From assembly GCA_963693315.1 (NCBI GenBank), contig OY856187.1, positions 41,715,242 through 41,779,241 on the forward strand: 64,000 nucleotides of DNA. The letters run 5' to 3'. Shown piece after piece: positions 21,158-32,808 of this stretch. The stretch's first letter is position 1, and each line of letters opens with the position of its first letter. Both the position numbers and the translations under genes were made by a program. Source of the DNA: Diogma glabrata. Taxonomy: Eukaryota > Arthropoda > Insecta > Diptera > Cylindrotomidae. A model generated the notes under the pieces. It worked only from the letters and a program-made list of their open reading frames with translations. It did no database searches and had not been told where the DNA came from.

Positions 21158-23246
21158 ATGAATTCTGTACACAGGCCTCGGAATATCTCGGAATCATTAT
21201 TGGAACGACCTCGGAAACTGTACCCGGACTACAATTTAAAAATAGGAACCTGGAACGTGCTAAGCCTTAGAAGACCAGGAGATCTCCTAAAACTCACACA
21301 ACAAGTCGAGAGCTACACACTAGATATAGTGGCATTACAAGAACTAAGATGGCCAGGTAGTGGAATCCATGAAACAGCGAAAGGGTACACTCTGTATTAT
21401 TGCGGTCATCAAAACGGAGGAGAATTTGGAGTTGGCTTTCTTATACACCGTCGCGTGAATCAGCATGTTATCGACTTCTGCCCAATTAATATGCGGTTAT
21501 GCACACTGAGAATCCGCACGCAAAAATTCAATGTAACGATCATCAATGTTCATGCACCTACTGAAGATAAAGCAGATGATATTAAAGACCTGTTCTTCCT
21601 AGAACTCGAAGAAGTCATCAAAAAAATCCCGCGGCACGATAAAAAAATCGTGGTAGGTGACTTTAATGCTCAAATCGGTAGGATTGCAGAACTTAAAACA
21701 CATATCGGCCCTAATAGCCGAGCTGGCTATGATGTATGATCTAGTAATTTCCAGCACTTTCTTCCCCCACAAGAGAATTCACAAGGCAACGTGGAAAGCA
21801 AATGACGGAAGAACGGAAAATCAAATCGATCACGTCATGATCTCTAAGAGACACTCCACAAGTGTAACTGACGTTCGATCATACAGAGGTGCTGATATGG
21901 ACACTGATCATATGCTCGTCATCTTTAAGTACAAGTGCAAATTATCATCTTCATTTAATAGACAAGCAAAAAAGACCGTGCGCTGGAACGTCGATGCATT
22001 TAAATATCCGGAAACGCTGAACAGATATCAGGAAATAATAACACAAAACATAGAAGAGCATGACATCTCTTCTGAGATGCCATTAAACATACAAGAAGAA
22101 TGGCAAACGCTTCAATCAACCATTATCGCCGCAGCACAAACTACAATCGGAAAGCGGCCACCGAAATCACACAACGAATGGTTCGACGACGAGTGCCGCC
22201 CATTCGTTGAACATAAACAAACACTGCGAGAAAAATGGTTAACAAGGAACACCCGAATCTCTCAAGCTGATTATATATGCGCCAGGAAAGCCTCAGCAAA
22301 ATTTCTACGTAAAAAGAAACGCGAACACATGAAGAGCTGCATCGAAGACATCAACCAACATGCGGCCAACGGAAATTCAAAATAGTCCTTTGCCAATGCA
22401 CGGAATCTGACAAAAGATTTCCACCCAAGATCTACAGCCATCATAAATGAAAATAATGAACTTACAACAAGTGAACGTGATGTGCTGGCAGTGTGGCGAT
22501 CCTATTTTCAAGACCTATTGAATAGGACGAATGAAGTTCATCCTATTCGAGCAATTGCTCCATCAACTGAGGAGATTTTTTTCCCTTACTCAGCAATAGA
22601 AGAAGTGGAAGCTGCCATTAAAAAACTGAAAAATGGCAAATCACCAGGTTTCGATGGAATTCCCGCAGAACTTCTGAAAAATGGAGGAGCAGCTCTGGTC
22701 TCACGTATATACGATCTGATTCTTGCAGTCTGCGACCAAGAAGAACTACCTGCTGAATGGAAAACAGCTCTCATTGTTCCGCTACATAAGAAAGGTGACC
22801 GTCTAAAGTGTGCGAATTATCGTGGCATCGCACTGTTGTACACTGCATATAAAATACTAGCTAATGTCGTACTTGCTCGACTCATTCCGTTCGCCGAATC
22901 TATCATCGGTGACTATCAGTGTGGTTTTCGTCCCAACCGCTCAACCACAGATCAATGTTTTACATTAAGGATGATTCTGGAAAAATGTTGGGAGTACAAC
23001 ACCAGCATTCACCAGCTCTACGTTGATTTCAGGCAAGCATATGATAGTATCATCCGCGACAACCTCTGGTCTGCACTCATATGCCTTGGTATCCCAGAGA
23101 AACTTGTTTCTCTGTGCAAACTCACAACATCGGGATCAAATTGTAGAATAGTAATCGAAGGGTCAGTCTCTGATCCTTTCGATATAACATCAGGTGTTCG
23201 ACAAGGTGATGCACTCGCGTCTGTACTGTTTAATTTGGCGCTGGAG
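21158..23246 (+). pseudogene. RTE LINE endonuclease-reverse transcriptase, frameshifted and gapped
   Basis: Nicking and target-primed copying enzyme of the RTE LINE, the family often labelled craniofacial development protein 2-like in insects. It starts at the ATG at 21158. The EEP endonuclease motifs are IGTWNVLSL, ALQELRW, INVHAPTEDK and VVGDFNAQIG, up to about 21690. Around 21725-21740 the frame changes and the normal linker before the next block is shortened. The other frame then carries VISSTFFPHKRIHKATW, QIDHVMI and GADMDTDHMLV (Asp-His pair). One in-frame TAG is at 22383-22385. The RT follows: NGKSPGFDGIPAELLK (about 22627-22680), PLHKKGDR, NYRGIALL, QCGFRPNRSTTDQ, LYVDFRQAYDSI (motif A) and SGVRQGDALASVLFNL. 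The YxDD motif falls in the gap. It is therefore not functional as assembled. Confidence 0.9.
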
Positions 23247-23446
23247 NNNNNNNNNNNNNNNNNNNNNNNNNNNNNNNNNNNNNNNNNNNNNNNNNNNNNN
23301 NNNNNNNNNNNNNNNNNNNNNNNNNNNNNNNNNNNNNNNNNNNNNNNNNNNNNNNNNNNNNNNNNNNNNNNNNNNNNNNNNNNNNNNNNNNNNNNNNNNN
23401 NNNNNNNNNNNNNNNNNNNNNNNNNNNNNNNNNNNNNNNNNNNNNN
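23247..23446. other. Assembly gap, 200 N
   Basis: Exactly 200 N bases, probably a fixed-size placeholder. It hides the RT active site and the 3' part of the RTE element. The gap borders a (GA)n tract, a common cause of assembly breaks. ORFs drawn across it are not real. Confidence 0.99.

Positions 23447-23492
<46 letters not shown>
23447..23492. repeat. (GA)n microsatellite
   Basis: Uninterrupted GA dinucleotides run from the gap to the RTE target duplication. Position suggests the simple 3' tail typical of RTE elements, although part may be a later expansion. Confidence 0.95.
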
Positions 23493-23496
<4 letters not shown>

Positions 23497-24722
23497 CTTG
23501 GAATCATCAAAAATTCAATACGTTTTCGTAAGGAAAGAGCAATAGGAGATCTACTGGCGTTTGTAAGGCATGTCTGGAACCAGTTGCTTGATAGCCATGG
23601 TGAGACTTTTGACGTTGCTCTTGATATTTCCAAGGCATTATGACAACATATGGTATATAAATCTTACATGCAAATTGAGATGCTATGGTTTAGACGAGCA
23701 ACTTATTTCTTGGGTACAAAGCGAAAATTTCAGGACAATATTGACGGTGTCTCATCGGATGTATTTTCTGCTTGTGCTGGAGTTCCTTAGGATTCTACTC
23801 AGGATTTCCCCAACTCTTTTTATCATCTATTATTTTTTGTTGGAGTTAACAATACATCCAATCCATTGTTTTGCTGATGATAGCACGCTTCATGCATCTC
23901 ATGAAATACCAATTCTACGCTCACCGACTGCACTTAATGGCACTAGATCAAATTTGACAGTCTTTGAACATTGTACTGAAAACAATTTTGGATTGTGGTG
24001 TTTCTAATAGTGTTGAATTTAACACGAGCAAAACACAAGATTGTCATTTTACTATAGGTTATCAAAACCCAATCCATTTCCATTACAGATTGATTCAATT
24101 GCTCTTGTAGAAAAGGAATCAATTAGTGGAACTCCCATATATTTTATCTAGCTAAAAATGCTGTTCAAAAATTTTTTTTCTTGGGTCGATGTCATAAATT
24201 TTTCGATAGCGAACAGCTTCTTTTAGTATACAAGTCTTTTATACGTCCCTGCATGGGGCATTATTCTCACATTTGGGTGGAGCATATATAAGTAACTTGA
24301 AATGTTTTGATTCTATACAGCGGATAGCTATTGAGTTGATCGGAATTCAAATCTTACAAACGAATTTGATTCCTTACAACATAGACGAAATGTCACTGAT
24401 CTAACGATTTTTTACTAATGCATTTTCGGGCATTCGCGGAAATGAAATCGATTTCACCTGAGTCTGCAAACCCTACAAGCAACACAAGAGCAGCCCTAGC
24501 AACTCATCCTTTTACGGTTCAAATAACAAGGCGTAGAATGTGAATTTTTTAACAAAGTCTCTCATCTCTAGAATGCCTTACCTGCGTGGGTATGTCCTGA
24601 AAATTTTAATCCCCAAAATTTTAAAACCTACATCAATAAATTTCTTAAAGAAACTTAATTTAGATTATCAAACCCTAGTTAACACTTAACAAGCCTAGCT
24701 TTGAATAAAAAAAACGAAATGA
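23491..24722 (+). pseudogene. LINE piece 4 of 4 (RT palm to 3' end)
   Basis: It resumes the jockey/CR1-type LINE: IGDLLAFVRHVWNQLLDSHG then FDVALDISKA (motif A) at about 23546-23640; YGLDEQLISWV in another frame; GVSSDVFSACAGVP (motif B region); HCFADDSTLHAS with the catalytic FADD box at about 23868-23905. Frameshifts and stops are frequent. The coding part fades after about 24650, and an A-rich tail (GAATAAAAAAAACG) lies near 24702-24716, taken as the 3' end. Taken with the three upstream pieces it accounts for one decayed LINE. Confidence 0.85.
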
Positions 24723-24729
24723 AATGAAA

Positions 24730-25493
24730 AACAATATGTTTTAAATAAATGGAAATAGAAATTTAAAAAATAAACTGGTTGGTTGCTTAGAAACTGAGAA
24801 AAAATAGCAAACAAAAAACTACTTGGATTGGTTTTCTCAAAAAATGTTTTTCTAAACTAATTTATATGATATATGTGTTTTTCTATGTAAATCTTTTTTC
24901 TTTTCGAGTGTTTGTTCCTCTCGGCTAACGACTCGAACAACAATTTTACTCTCAAGCAAAAACGACATACTTTACGCCCTTAATGCATAAATAGCTATTT
25001 TGTGGTTGTTAGTAAAAACTTATTTAAAAATAATTTTATTTTACACAGCTATCTTGGAAATGAACTCGAAAAGTAATTCAATAGATTGGTTTGTTCAAGT
25101 ACGTTTATTCAAAAGGGCTATAACTTGTGTATTGCTCCTATATATTGTATATTTGATTAACAGATTTAATGAATCTTACAAAAATATCAAAATTATTATT
25201 GGTGGTTTGGAGTAGGAAGTTCCGTTCTGAAATTTAACATTGCTTTGACCAGAGATTCTAACTTGTTATCCGACTCCCATAAATTTTTTTAATCAAGCAA
25301 GCAGCTTTGTTCTCTATCAACAGGATAACACTTTTTCATAAAAGTTTTCTTAACATTAGAATAATAACTAAGATCATCGTGCAAGTACTTCCAACAAATG
25401 ATTTTTATTTAGTATACCGTAAAACAGTTTTTTTTTAAAAGTTTTGCTCTTAACTTATTCATTTAAATTAAATAGATCAACTGTTCATAAAAT
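24730..25493. other. AT-rich DNA, no gene seen
   Basis: A 71-codon ORF at 25000-25215 has hydrophobic stretches but no recognisable motif and no supporting context; I treat it as chance. Confidence 0.45.
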
Positions 25494-25765
25494 TGTTTTT
25501 TATTCGCCTATATATTAAAGTGTTACTTTATTACTGTGATTTGCGGCTTTAAAGTATCACTTTTCAGCTATTTATTTTGTCGTCATAGCTACGTCCAAAA
25601 AAGTAAAAAGCATTTGTATTTGTTTAAATTCTATGAAAAATAAATTTTTTTATCAAAGCAACCCGCAAATTCAAAATTTCATTATCCAATTAAAATAGTT
25701 GTTATCATTTGTTGTCATAGAATTTGGAAAAAATAATAAATATTTTTTCAAAGGTTACTTGTTCC
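25494..25765 (+). repeat. Repeat family D, copy 2
   Basis: Close match to 9177-9440 in the same orientation (TTTTTATTCGCCTA start, TTATTACTGTGATTTG, TTTTGTCGTCATAG, CAAAGGTTACT end). Confidence 0.75.
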
Positions 25766-25862
25766 ACATATTTTGATTTTAAAATTTATGAAAATTTGTA
25801 ATTTTAATTTAGAATAAACAACTTTTCTTAAAATATTTTGCTTGCGGCGAATAAAAAATAGT

Positions 25863-25980
25863 ATATGATGCACGGACGTAAGCTATTTTGGACTTAATGT
25901 GGGTGCAAATCTCGGCTAGCGCCTCGATTTGCAAACTCCACATCCGTCCAAAATCTTTAGCTTTACGTCCTAGCATCATA
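25863..25980. repeat. 118-base hairpin element
   Basis: Imperfect inverted repeat with arms of about 50 bases. TATGATGC pairs with GCATCATA, GGACGTAA with the TTACGTCC side, and TTTTGGAC with GTCCAAAA. The loop is about TCGGCTAGCGCCTC. It is noncoding and has the size of a small hairpin MITE. Confidence 0.75.
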
Positions 25981-26254
25981 ATGTACTATTATGATTTTTT
26001 GTATCATAATATAAAAGCAAAGCGAGTAAAAGCTTATTCTCATATAAAACAATTTACGATAAAAACAACATAAGAATATTCGTTTACAGACAAATGATGT
26101 GAATGTATCGTTTATATTTAAATTAACTTCAAAAAGTTTATTAAACTTTACCTTAAACCAAAACTTATCTACTTGAAATAAAACCATTAATCTGTAGTTT
26201 TTTCCAGAAAAAAATTTAATATCCGTCAAAGTATTAACTGATTAAAAAAATATT

Positions 26255-26698
26255 TTTTTCTACTTCAAGCTACGAAAATGTCATTTTAATATATAGTAAA
26301 ACCTATGTGAAAGGGAAACTTTTTCTAAGTAGTGACTGAAAATGTTTTCAGTCACTAGGAGTGAAAGTAAATAAGTTTAAGTGGTCGCCCACAGGTGGTG
26401 GTTATTTAAAGGATTGTATATTTGATTGAATATTGGAGATTGAATTTGATTTACTGTTTCTGTTGTTGTTTCGGTTGCTGTGTTTATTTCTGTCAACATC
26501 GCAGTATTTTGAAGGGATTGAATATTTTGATCGAATCGAATCGAAACTAATCATTATATCAATTGTGTGTAATTAATTAATTAAACTAATAATGAGTGTG
26601 TTTTTTTCTATATCGGAGAAATCGGAGCGATAAAATAAAATTTGTATCAGATATATCGTATAATTTTTGCCTCCGATAATTAACTGTCAGATATAATA
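26255..26698 (+). repeat. Repeat module B, copy 2
   Basis: Same orientation as 2801-3252 and nearly identical, including the perfect hairpin AGTGACTGAAAA/TTTTCAGTCACT (26331-26356). Here module H and then module A follow it, whereas in copy 1 they precede it. Confidence 0.8.
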
Positions 26699-26705
26699 GT
26701 ACATT

Positions 26706-26801
26706 ATTTAATTAGGAGCTAAAGTGATACTTTTTGTGTTGAGTCTATAGTTTGACAATTATAGACGAAACACAAAAAGTCACTTTAGCTCCGAATTAAA
26801 T
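26706..26801. repeat. Hairpin module H, copy 2
   Basis: ATTTAATTAGGAGCTAAAGT at the left pairs with ACTTTAGCTCCGAATTAAAT at the right around a central GTTTGACAAT. Stem length is about 43 with a few mismatches and one small bulge. Confidence 0.85.
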
Positions 26802-26802
26802 A

Positions 26803-27075
26803 CACTATTTTTTCGGCAAACGTTTAAATTTTTTATAAATACTAGCGGGACCCGGCGTGCTTTGCTACGCCTATAAATAAAGTTTGTGTGTATACATTTT
26901 GTTGACGTAGTAGCAATAATTTCAAAGAGTAGTAATGAGAAATGATTTTCTATTTTTTTTGTAAATATGAATGTAAAAGGATCAGCACTCTAATTGATCA
27001 GCAAAATATAAAAAAATTAGTATTATACATAAAACGAAGGATATATAAAAATACGCAATTAAATAAGTTTTCAGG
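26803..27075 (+). repeat. Repeat module A, copy 2
   Basis: Inverted copy of 2145-2505. Contains CTAGCGGGACCCGGCGTGCT at about 26842-26861, then TTTGCTACGCC. It ends somewhere in AT-rich sequence before the foldback structure. Confidence 0.65.
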
Positions 27076-27306
27076 TGTGTAAGGTTTCAGGTGTGTCTCT
27101 ATATTGAACATTATACGGAACAAATATAGATTCAAAAATGTTCACAGTGTTCAAGCCGTTTAATATACGCTTTCTTTACTGAAAAAAGTTACAAAAAAAT
27201 TGTAATCGTGATGTCATTCAATGGTCAGCAAGGGCAGTTAGAATAGTGACAATACATTCGATGAGGGTGAATACAAACGCATTTACAAATTTTAAACATA
27301 CACACT

Positions 27307-28645
27307 AGGCTGGGGCCGTTATGGATTTTTATAGCTGAAATAAAAAAAATTAGTAGCAGGTAGCGGCCGGCTGGAATATATAGTGGAGGTCATAAACAAT
27401 GAAAAACAAAACTTTCGAACTTGAGATGAAAGGAAGTAGTGAAATGGGGTGATGTGTAAGGGGAGAAAACAGTTTTTCGTTATTTGTAACGAAACGAGGC
27501 CTCCTAAAGAAAAGTGTTTCATATAAAAGTTGTAGATAATAAAAAAATCTAAAACTTTAGTGAACACATTTTTCGACATAACCTCAAAGTTTGCGAGAAA
27601 ATGATGAGAAACCGATTTTTCTCTTTTTTATTTTTTTTTCGCGTGAAAATTATTTAATTTTAATGAAACTTTGTGAAAGTACGTAATTATTTGCGCATAA
27701 TAAGCATGAATTTTTTCAATTATGGAAAATAAATATTTTTCAAGATTTTACCATTTTTCCGAAAAAACACCCCTATCTCCGGCGAACAACTTTATTGATG
27801 TTTTTTTGGATTTTGATGTTGTTCTAGTGCTCATTTTGTTTGTCGATTTACTCTCAAATAGTAAATCGATTTTAATGATTTATTGTTATTTAGCAGCTTA
27901 AAATTGAGAAAAACCGAAAAAAAAATTTTCGAATCTCGAACTTGTCGATTTTTTTAATTTTTTTCAATTTTTTAGCATATTTATGTTAATAATTCATAAT
28001 ATTTTAAAGAAAAAACTCTCTTTGGTATAAAATAAATAAAGTTGAATGAATTTGGAAACAACGCTAAAATTGAATAAAGTAAAAAATAAAAAAACGCTGT
28101 TACGTATTCAAACAGAAAAAAATTTACAAAGTTTAAAATTTAACAGCATACTATAGGGTTGCCACGTGTTCTACTTTGTAGTAAGAATGTCCTACGTCCT
28201 CCTTTACTATAAAAATGTCCTACTTTAGGCAAACTGTAATACAATATCTTACACTGAAAAAAATAGGTTTTCTTTTCTACCTATTTCTCTCAATAAACGC
28301 GCAAGCAAAATAAGTAATTGTTATTGCACCTTTACTTATATTAAAATTGTAACTGATTATTTAACTTTATGTCGAAAGGTTAGTAACAATAGCAAATAAT
28401 TTACATTGCTGACATATGTGAATATCTATGCTTTATTACGATTTATTCAGGAGGTAAACCACCATTGTTTAAATTTTGAAATAAACCCACCGTTAAACCT
28501 CTGTTCTTTTAAATAACTTTTGTTACAAAGTACCTGTTCTTAGAATTATTAATAAAATAAAATGACTGAACCGAATTTTGTTAAAACCTTTGGCTACAGA
28601 AAGCTAACGATTTTGAAGGAATATGTAAATACACAAAACTACTAC
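27307..28645 (+). repeat. Foldback left arm
   Basis: Matches the right arm from end to loop. Recognisable paired blocks: ACGAAACGAGGCCTC, CACCCCTATCTCCGGCGAAC, GTCCTACGTCCTCCTTTACT and TAACAATAGCAAATAA. A CACTGAAAAAAA motif at 28253 recurs inverted in the right arm near 31320, so it predates the inverted duplication. Confidence 0.85.
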
Positions 28646-29089
28646 ACACTCTAGGACACACTACCTCTAATGTCTCAAAACTAAAAAACTCGTTGGATTT
28701 GTGCCACATCAATTTTCAGTTAAAAATAAATTTTTTAAAAAAAAAATCGGTTTCGGTTTGGTGTAAGTATGAATGAATGTATGGGCGTTATTTCTGTAAT
28801 GCTAATTTATTTATTTATAATGAATAATGGCATACAAATTCGCATTGATATTATTAGCCTCCAATGCGGTAACACTCGAAAAATTTAAACTTAAAGTTTT
28901 AAGAACTCAGAAATACAGCCAAACATGCCGTCTGCTGATTCATTGGCACTTTCAAAAAAATCAATAAACTTATGTTGTAAGCTAGTTACTCATAAGTAGT
29001 TAAGTAACTGTATAAGTTACTCATAAGTAGTAGTAGTTTTGTGTATTTTATTTACATATTCCTTCAAAATCGTTAGCTTTCTGTATCCA

Positions 29090-29537
29090 CACTGAAAAAA
29101 ACATGTCCTATTTCCAATCGAAATGCAATTGTCTCAACCTCACCGTGCGGTCACATATGGCGAATCAAACTACAAAATTGCTTCAACAACTCTACAATTA
29201 TAAACCGATGAAGTTGAGACAATCACACGAAATATTTATGTGAAAATAAAATATAGTTCAATTAACCTCAAATACTTAAACTTTAAAATGGAAAATTCAT
29301 GATATAAGGCCAAAGAAAATTTGTTTCAGGGAAATAGTTATTATTTTTATTCAACTACTGTTATATTGGATATAACACTTTATATTTTAAATAAACCTCA
29401 TTCTGTTGTTAGGAAAATGTTATCGTGTAGTTGTCCCAATCACAGTGAAATTGTCTGCAAATAACTTTTCTTTGCATGAATAATCAACTACCAACTACGA
29501 GATGAGGTTGTCATGAACTTCAATTTTTTTTTCAGTG
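29090..29537 (+). mobile_element. MITE, complete, CACTGAAAAAAA ends
   Basis: 448 bases, starting CACTGAAAAAAA and ending TTTTTTTTCAGTG. The empty site in the left arm (reading CTGTAGCCAAAGG in this orientation) fixes the boundaries; CA flanks both ends, suggesting a 2-base duplication. The interior matches 1-357 in reverse complement. Noncoding. Confidence 0.88.
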
Positions 29538-29705
29538 CAAAGGTTTTACTTTATAACAAAATTCGGTTCAGTCATTTTATTTTAATAATAATTAATAATA
29601 ATTAATAATTTTCTAAGAACAGGTACTTTGTAACAAAAGTTATTTAAAAAAACAGAGGTTTAACGGTGGTTTTATTTCAAAATTTAAACAATGGTGGTTT
29701 ACAAC

Positions 29706-31120
29706 TACAGATGTAAATTTACCGGTAAAATATTTTTATGGCAATTTTACCGTAAAATTACCGGTAAGATTGGTAAAATTGGTAAAATAGGTAAAATATA
29801 AAATTGGATCAAAAAATTAAATTATGGTTGCGTTTTTAAACAATTCAAATTGTACGACTCTATCACAATCATTTCTATAGTTTATAAAAACATTAGATGC
29901 AAATCAAATATATTTTTATGGAGTTAAATATGCTTACTCGCAGAGTATTTATAGACAGGAATATACATAATCAGCTTTGGAAAATTCTTTTATACTCTAA
30001 AAAATGAACGAAAATCGGCTGTTGTTTATCCTTAGCAGTACATCTTGAAAACGGGCAACACATTGTTTGCACATCTGCAAAAATGGAACAAATTCTGGAC
30101 CAACTGGCTTCAACGATGACATGACTACTTTCTTCACTGTTATGTCGAAGTTATGCGTTTGTAAGGACAATACTATATTCGAAAATGTTAAAGTATTAGT
30201 ATTGCACATGGAATGGAAATATAAAAACATTTGAACGGCACAAGTTCAAAAAGTGAAAAAACCAAGCATATTCATTGAAACTTACTTAATATATGTTCAA
30301 ACTATATGCGATGCATCCCAATCTAGATAAATGCTACTTTCATCGCATGTAGTTGGAAAATAAGCACGGTTCAACGTTTTTTCAGCATTGATAATTGTCA
30401 ACGGCATTAAACGTGTGACATGTGCCACTCGACTCCACTTGCGGCCAACAATAAAGGCATCTACGAACTTCACAAAAATATTCAATCTAACATTCAAAGC
30501 GAAGAAATAATATAGAAATCCGTCTATACTGCAACTACTCTAGAGCCAAATGAAGCTTTTGTTTTTCCAACAGAATTTTTTTATATGTTTTTATTTGGCT
30601 TAATTGAAAAAAAAAATTTTTTAATGTTTATATTTATATTTTAGAATTTTTTTTATTCATTTGATCTGTCACACCACGTACTGCAATTGAAAAACAGTTC
30701 ACCGCTGTGTACCGATGAAATGCAAAATATTTACTCTTTTATTCGTATCAATTGCTCACCAGTGGGTACTGCACAAAGACATACTGTTATGTCATAACCG
30801 AACTGCATGTCATTTGAAATGAAATGATTTGCTGGAATCAATAACCTTGGATGGCCTCAATCTACAGCTGTTTAAAAAAGTGTTCAATACCTCAGATGCA
30901 TTTTGGACTAAGATCTAGGCATCTTGTAATAAATATTCTTGTTGCTGTAGTAAATATTCTATAATTCCACAAAAAAAGCACAAACTTTGATTTTTATGAA
31001 ACAAAGGTTAACAAAATTTTATTGCAATTTTACCAATTTTACCAAGCCTAAGTAATATTACGTAATATTACCAATTTTACTGGTAATTTTACCATGGGTA
31101 ATATTACCTTTACATCTGTA
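29706..31120. mobile_element. hAT-like element, probably non-autonomous
   Basis: Perfect 12-base TIRs TACAGATGTAAA/TTTACATCTGTA. An 8-base target duplication TTTACAAC occurs at 29698-29705 and 31121-31128. The 8-base duplication and ...GATGTAAA... ends fit hAT. Both subterminal regions are rich in GGTAAAAT/ATTTTACC units, as expected of transposase-binding repeats. Small minus-strand ORFs (29997-30230, 30297-30497) have no motif I recognise, so it is either an internally decayed copy or a non-autonomous derivative. Confidence 0.9.
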
Positions 31121-32294
31121 TTTACAACCTGAATAAATCGTGCAATAAAGCACAGATATTCACATATGTCAGCAATGTAAATTATTTGCTATTGTTACTA
31201 ACCTTTCGACATAAAGTTAAATAATCAGTTACAATTTTAATATAAGTAAAGGTGCAATAACAATTACTTATTTTGCTTGCGCGTTTATTGAGAGAAATAG
31301 GTAGAAAAAAAACTATTTTTTTCAGTGTAAGATATTGTATTACAGTTTGCCTAAAGTAGGACATTTTTATAGTAAAGGAGGACGTAGGACATTCTTGCTC
31401 CAAAGTAGGACTGTCCTACCGAAAGTAGGACACGTGCCAACCCTATATTATGCTGTTAAATTTTAAACTTTGTAATTTTTTTCCTGTTTGAATACGTAAC
31501 AGCATTTTTTTATTTTTTACTTTATTCAATTTAAGCGTTGTTTCCAATAAGTAAATTCATTCAACTTTATTTATTTTATACCAAAGAAAGTTTTTTCTTT
31601 AAAATATTATGAACTATTAAAATAAATATGCTAAAAAATTGAAAAAAATTAAAAAAATCGACAAGTTCGAGATTCGAAAATTTTTTTTTCGGTTTTTCTC
31701 AATTTTAAGCTGCTAAATAACAATAAATCATTAAAATCGTTTTATTATTTGAGAGTAGACATCTTGACAAACAAAATGAGTACTAGAACAACATCAAAAT
31801 CCAAAAAAACATCAATAAAGTTGTTCGCCGGAGATAGGGGTGTTTTTTCGGAAAAATGGTAAAATCTTGAAAAATATTTATTTTCCATAATTGAAAAAAT
31901 TCATGCTTATTGTGTGCAAATAATTACGTACTTTCACAAAGTTTCATTAAAATTAAATAATTTTCACGCGAAAAAAAAATAAAAAACAGAAAAATCGGTT
32001 TCTCATCATTTTCTCGCAAACTTTGAGGTTATGTCGAAAAATGTGTTCACTAAAGTTTTAGATTTTTTTATTATCTACAACTTTTATATGAAACTCTTTT
32101 CTCTATGAGGCCTCGTTTCGTTACAAATAACGGAAAACTGTTTTCTCCCCTTACACATCACCCCATTTCACTACTTCCCTTCATCTCAAGTTCGAAAGTT
32201 TTTTTTTTCATTGTTTATGACCTCAACTATATATTCCAGCCGGCCGTTACCTGCTACTAATTTTTTCATCTCAAAAAGCTAACGGCCCCAGCCT

Positions 32295-32808
32295 ACACAT
32301 TAAATTTTATAAATAGAAGATAATGATGCAAAAAGAATTAAAATTTTATTTTGGAGTTTTGTATTAAACTTCTAGGCAGTACTACGTGTGAATTCATAGG
32401 ATGAGAAATATTTCTATTTAGTCAACATTCTGAGTCATTGTAGTCATTATTGGATGTTGCAAATCAATGCGAAACTAATATATGACACACGGTCAATATA
32501 TTGCCATATATAGACAACATTATGGGAATATTAATTTTTTGGAGTTTTGTGAGTGATTAAGCTTAAAGTAATTGTTGAAAGTAATATTCCCGACAATAAG
32601 TAATTATTGTCGCGTCGGGATTGAACTTATACTTATCAGAGACATCATTCTGACAGACGTTGTCCTGCATGATATTTCAAGCGGTTAGGATATTAAACAA
32701 AATATGAAATGAAAGACAAATAATATAATAATTTCATAATTCTTTATTTTGAAATAACATCAATTTTTCTAAAAACAATTCGTTATAATCAATATTGTTT
32801 GTTTAATT
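32295..32808. other. AT-rich spacer, no gene seen
   Basis: Between the foldback element and the helicase remnant. No ORF or element end recognised. Confidence 0.4.

Larger units (their letters stand above)
20737..23490 (+). mobile_element. RTE-type LINE, full-length but broken, with assembly gap
   Basis: The element lies between 13-base target duplications GAGCTTCTTGGAA (20724-20736 and 23491-23503). It has a leader with an 81-base tandem duplication, an endonuclease, an RT cut by 200 Ns, and a (GA)n tract directly before the second target duplication, which may be its 3' tail. It inserted into the older jockey/CR1-type LINE. Confidence 0.88.
27307..32294. mobile_element. Foldback-type inverted-repeat element, about 5 kb with nested insertions
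   Basis: The left arm 27307-28645 and the right arm 29030-32294 are inverted copies of about 1.35 kb once two insertions in the right arm are removed (29090-29537 and 29706-31128). The ends are AGGCTGGGGCCGTTA and TAACGGCCCCAGCCT. A loop of about 385 bases lies at 28646-29029. If a terminal T/A is included, CAC flanks both sides, a possible 3-base target duplication. No transposase ORF was seen; the 73- to 86-codon ORFs are arm read-through. The class is unknown. Confidence 0.85.
29030..32294 (-). repeat. Foldback right arm, interrupted twice
   Basis: Inverted copy of 27307-28645, split by a 448-base MITE (29090-29537) and a 1415-base hAT-like element (29706-31120 plus its 8-base duplication). 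The uninterrupted left arm gives the pre-insertion sequence at both sites. Confidence 0.85.

Noticed and set aside
22586..22774. 62-codon minus-strand ORF
   Set aside because: Antisense shadow of the RTE reverse transcriptase.
23190..23643. ORFs spanning the N gap with Arg-Glu or Ser-Leu repeats
   Set aside because: They cross 200 undefined bases and a GA microsatellite; no protein can be inferred.
25000..25215. Possible small membrane protein
   Set aside because: Hydrophobic composition is expected from AT-rich DNA; no motif, neighbour or repeat supports it.
27319..27579. 86-codon ORF in the foldback left arm
   Set aside because: It is arm sequence that also occurs, with changes, in the right arm; no recognisable domain.
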